Shown here: one piece after another, positions 5,053 through 6,398 of the stretch
Numbering within the stretch: position 1 is the stretch's first letter
Layout: every line of letters starts with the position of its first letter
Origin: Frankiales bacterium
GTDB taxonomy: Bacteria; Actinomycetota; Actinomycetes; Mycobacteriales; SCTD01
Length of the DNA: 6,398 bases
NCBI GenBank assembly: GCA_025965495.1
Contig: JAOPWW010000264.1
Span: 1-6,398, forward strand
Direction: 5' to 3'
Notes under the pieces: model-generated
What the model saw: the letters and a program-made list of their open reading frames with translations, nothing else
Database searches by the model: none
What the model was told of the DNA's origin: nothing
Position numbers and translations under genes: made by a program

Positions 5053-6138
5053 ATGCTGATCCGCAACTTCGGCTGGGCCATGGTGCTCACGGTCGCGGCG
5101 GTGGTCGTCGCGATCGCCACGGGCGGCGTGAGCACCGCGCTCATCGTGCTCCTGCTCGGCGTCCTGGAGATCTCGCTGTCGTTCGACAACGCCGTCGTCA
5201 ACGCCAAGGTGCTCGAGCGGATGCACCCTGTCTGGCAGCGGCTGTTCCTCACCGTCGGCATCCTCATCGCCGTCTTCGGCATGCGCCTCGTGCTGCCGAT
5301 CCTCATCGTGTCGATCACGGCCGGGCTGGGTTTCGGCGAGGTCATCGACCTGGCGCTCAACGACTCCGTGCGCTACGGGCGGGAGCTGGCCGCCTCCGAG
5401 GCGCTCATCTACGCCTTTGGCGGCACCTTCCTGCTGATGATCTTCCTGGACTTCGTGCTCGACCCCGAGCGCGAGATCCTGTGGCTCACGCCGGTCGAGA
5501 AGGCCCTGCAGAAGATCGGCAAGCTCGACCAGCTGTCCGTGCTCCTCGCCCTCGGCGGGATCTACCTCATGTCGCGGCTGGCCCCGGAGGAGGAGGTCAC
5601 CAAGGTCCTGCTCGCCGGCATCGCCGGCCTCGTCACCTACCTCGCCGTCAACGGCCTCGACGCCCTGTTCGAGGAGTCGATGGAGAACCGTGAGGGCAAG
5701 GACACCGGCCCGGTGGGCGGCAAGATGACGATGGCCGTGTTCAAGGCGGGCGTCTTCTCGTTCCTCTACCTCGAGGTCCTCGACGCGTCGTTCTCCTTCG
5801 ACGGCGTCATCGGCGCCTTTGCGATCTCCGACAAGATCCTCGTCATCGCGCTCGGCCTCGGCATCGGCGCCTTCTGGATCCGCTCGCTGACGATCTACCT
5901 CGTCCGGGCCGGCACGCTGTCGGAGTACGTCTACCTCGAGCACGGCGCGCACTGGGCCATCGGCGTGCTGGCCGGCATCATGCTCTTCTCGGTGAAGTAC
6001 CACATCAGCGAGGTGGTCACCGGCCTCACCGGCGTCGCCTTCATCCTGCTGTCGCTGTTCAGCTCCGTCCGAGAGCGCAAGCGCCGCGACGTCGACGTGC
6101 AGGACAGCGAGCAGGTGCTCGGCGCGAGCCAGCGCTAG
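5053..6138 (+). CDS. TerC-family (DUF475-type) integral membrane protein, 361 aa
   Basis: A polytopic inner-membrane protein of the TerC superfamily, members of which are linked to tellurite resistance and, in recent work on related families, to manganese export. The diagnostic feature is an internal duplication of an acidic transmembrane motif: LEISLSFDN at 38-46 and LDASFSFDG at 243-251, each placing an Asp (D45, D250) in the membrane as a likely metal ligand. Hydrophobic segments are at roughly 8-24, 27-42, 64-90, 118-137, 162-177, 186-203, 228-247, 258-284, 301-317 and 321-338. A soluble loop (about 138-160) carries LDPEREILWLTPVEKAL, and another (205-225) is charged and Gly-rich. The tail after 339 is basic then acidic and cytoplasmic. 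The length and the LDPEREILWLTP loop fit DUF475 members as I recall them. No TerD, TerZ or TerE gene lies in the window, so the substrate cannot be inferred from context. Metal-ion transport is the best guess. Confidence 0.88.
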   Translation: MLIRNFGWAMVLTVAAVVVAIATGGVSTALIVLLLGVLEISLSFDNAVVNAKVLERMHPVWQRLFLTVGILIAVFGMRLVLPILIVSITAGLGFGEVIDLALNDSVRYGRELAASEALIYAFGGTFLLMIFLDFVLDPEREILWLTPVEKALQKIGKLDQLSVLLALGGIYLMSRLAPEEEVTKVLLAGIAGLVTYLAVNGLDALFEESMENREGKDTGPVGGKMTMAVFKAGVFSFLYLEVLDASFSFDGVIGAFAISDKILVIALGLGIGAFWIRSLTIYLVRAGTLSEYVYLEHGAHWAIGVLAGIMLFSVKYHISEVVTGLTGVAFILLSLFSSVRERKRRDVDVQDSEQVLGASQR

Positions 6139-6177
6139 GCGGTCGGGCGCTCCGGGGTCTGGCGGCCGGCGGTCGGC

Positions 6178-6398
6178 TCAGCCGGGGAGCAGCTGGAGGC
6201 CGCCGCAGGTCGCCAGCCAGCTCGCCAGGTGCAGCAGCAGCGGTCCGAGCGGGTCGTCCATGAGGGCGGTCCGCTCGGCCAGCGGCGGCAGGCCCGCCCA
6301 GGGGTCCGGTGCGGGGTGGCGCCGGGTGCCCCGCTGCAGGCTGACCGGCGCCCGCACGACGCCGACCGGGCGCAGCTGGGCGCGGGAGTCGTCCCAGA
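6178..6398 (-). CDS. 3' end of an unrecognised gene, running off the window edge
   Basis: On the minus strand an open frame enters at the right window edge and ends at TGA (6180-6178), giving 72 C-terminal residues. The codons are coding-like: only two of 72 (GCA and GGA) end in A or T. The sequence starts WDDSRAQLRPVGVVRAPVSL, then a Pro/Trp segment PDPWAGLPPLAER, and ends with a Leu-rich, possibly helical stretch (ALMDDPLGPLLLHLASWLA) and CGGLQLLPG. It converges with the TerC-like gene, whose stop is 39 bp away. Neither family nor function can be told from this fragment, and the plus-strand frames here lack equal codon bias. Confidence 0.72.
   Translation of the reverse strand, partial: WDDSRAQLRPVGVVRAPVSLQRGTRRHPAPDPWAGLPPLAERTALMDDPLGPLLLHLASWLATCGGLQLLPG

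Noticed and set aside
4888..6003. 371-aa minus-strand frame antisense to the TerC-like gene
   Set aside because: It is rich in His, Asp, Glu and Arg, as expected for the complement of a hydrophobic membrane protein in GC-rich DNA, and lacks a supported start. The plus strand has the TerC motifs.
5053..6138. Tellurite resistance island
   Set aside because: Only one TerC-like gene is present, with no TerD/TerZ/TerE-type or phosphoribosyltransferase partners in the window, so a ter operon cannot be claimed.
6139..6177. Possible terminator between the TerC-like gene and the convergent partial gene
   Set aside because: Only a weak 5-bp CCGGC/GCCGG pairing is found, and it reaches into the coding end of the opposing gene. 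It is not stronger than background for this GC content.

Overview
This is a very GC-rich stretch (roughly 70-75% G+C by eye, almost every codon ending in G or C) from an actinomycete chromosome. The lineage call rests on three things visible in the sequence: a near-canonical BldC, a short DUF3073 protein of the type found next to purM in Actinobacteria, and a Streptomyces-type valine/leucine dehydrogenase. From memory, and not checked here, the order purM - DUF3073 - vdh - hypothetical - bldC matches the purM-bldC neighbourhood of Streptomyces coelicolor. The species cannot be named from this window.

Layout from left to right. The 3' part of purM (+), whose start lies outside the window, ends at 1033. 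It faces a 64-aa DUF3073 gene (-, 1141-1335) across a 107-bp gap holding a perfect 14-bp-stem hairpin, a likely bidirectional terminator. A 249-bp divergent region (1336-1584) follows, then a small secreted beta-rich protein (+, 1585-2010). Its stop lies only 4 bp from the stop of the convergent vdh gene (-, 2015-3100). A 121-bp divergent region separates vdh from a conserved hypothetical gene of 273 aa (+, 3222-4043). bldC (+, 4175-4381) follows after a 131-bp leader that contains a hairpin covering its ribosome binding site. Past a likely terminator lies an unrecognised 176-aa gene (+, 4509-5039). Its stop codon overlaps the ribosome binding site of a TerC/DUF475-type membrane protein gene (+, 5053-6138). 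The window closes with the 3' end of an unrecognised minus-strand gene (6178-6398).

Functionally this is mostly core genome: purine synthesis, branched-chain amino acid catabolism feeding 2-oxoacid precursors, a developmental regulator and a probable metal-ion membrane transporter. There is no sign of a phage, transposon, CRISPR array, tRNA, rRNA or defence island. I did not find a clearly new multi-gene system. The points most worth a second look are the RBS-occluding hairpin in front of bldC, the unknown gene translationally close to the TerC-like gene with its compositionally odd tail, the conserved unknown gene between vdh and bldC, and the small exported protein sitting inside an otherwise conserved gene order.
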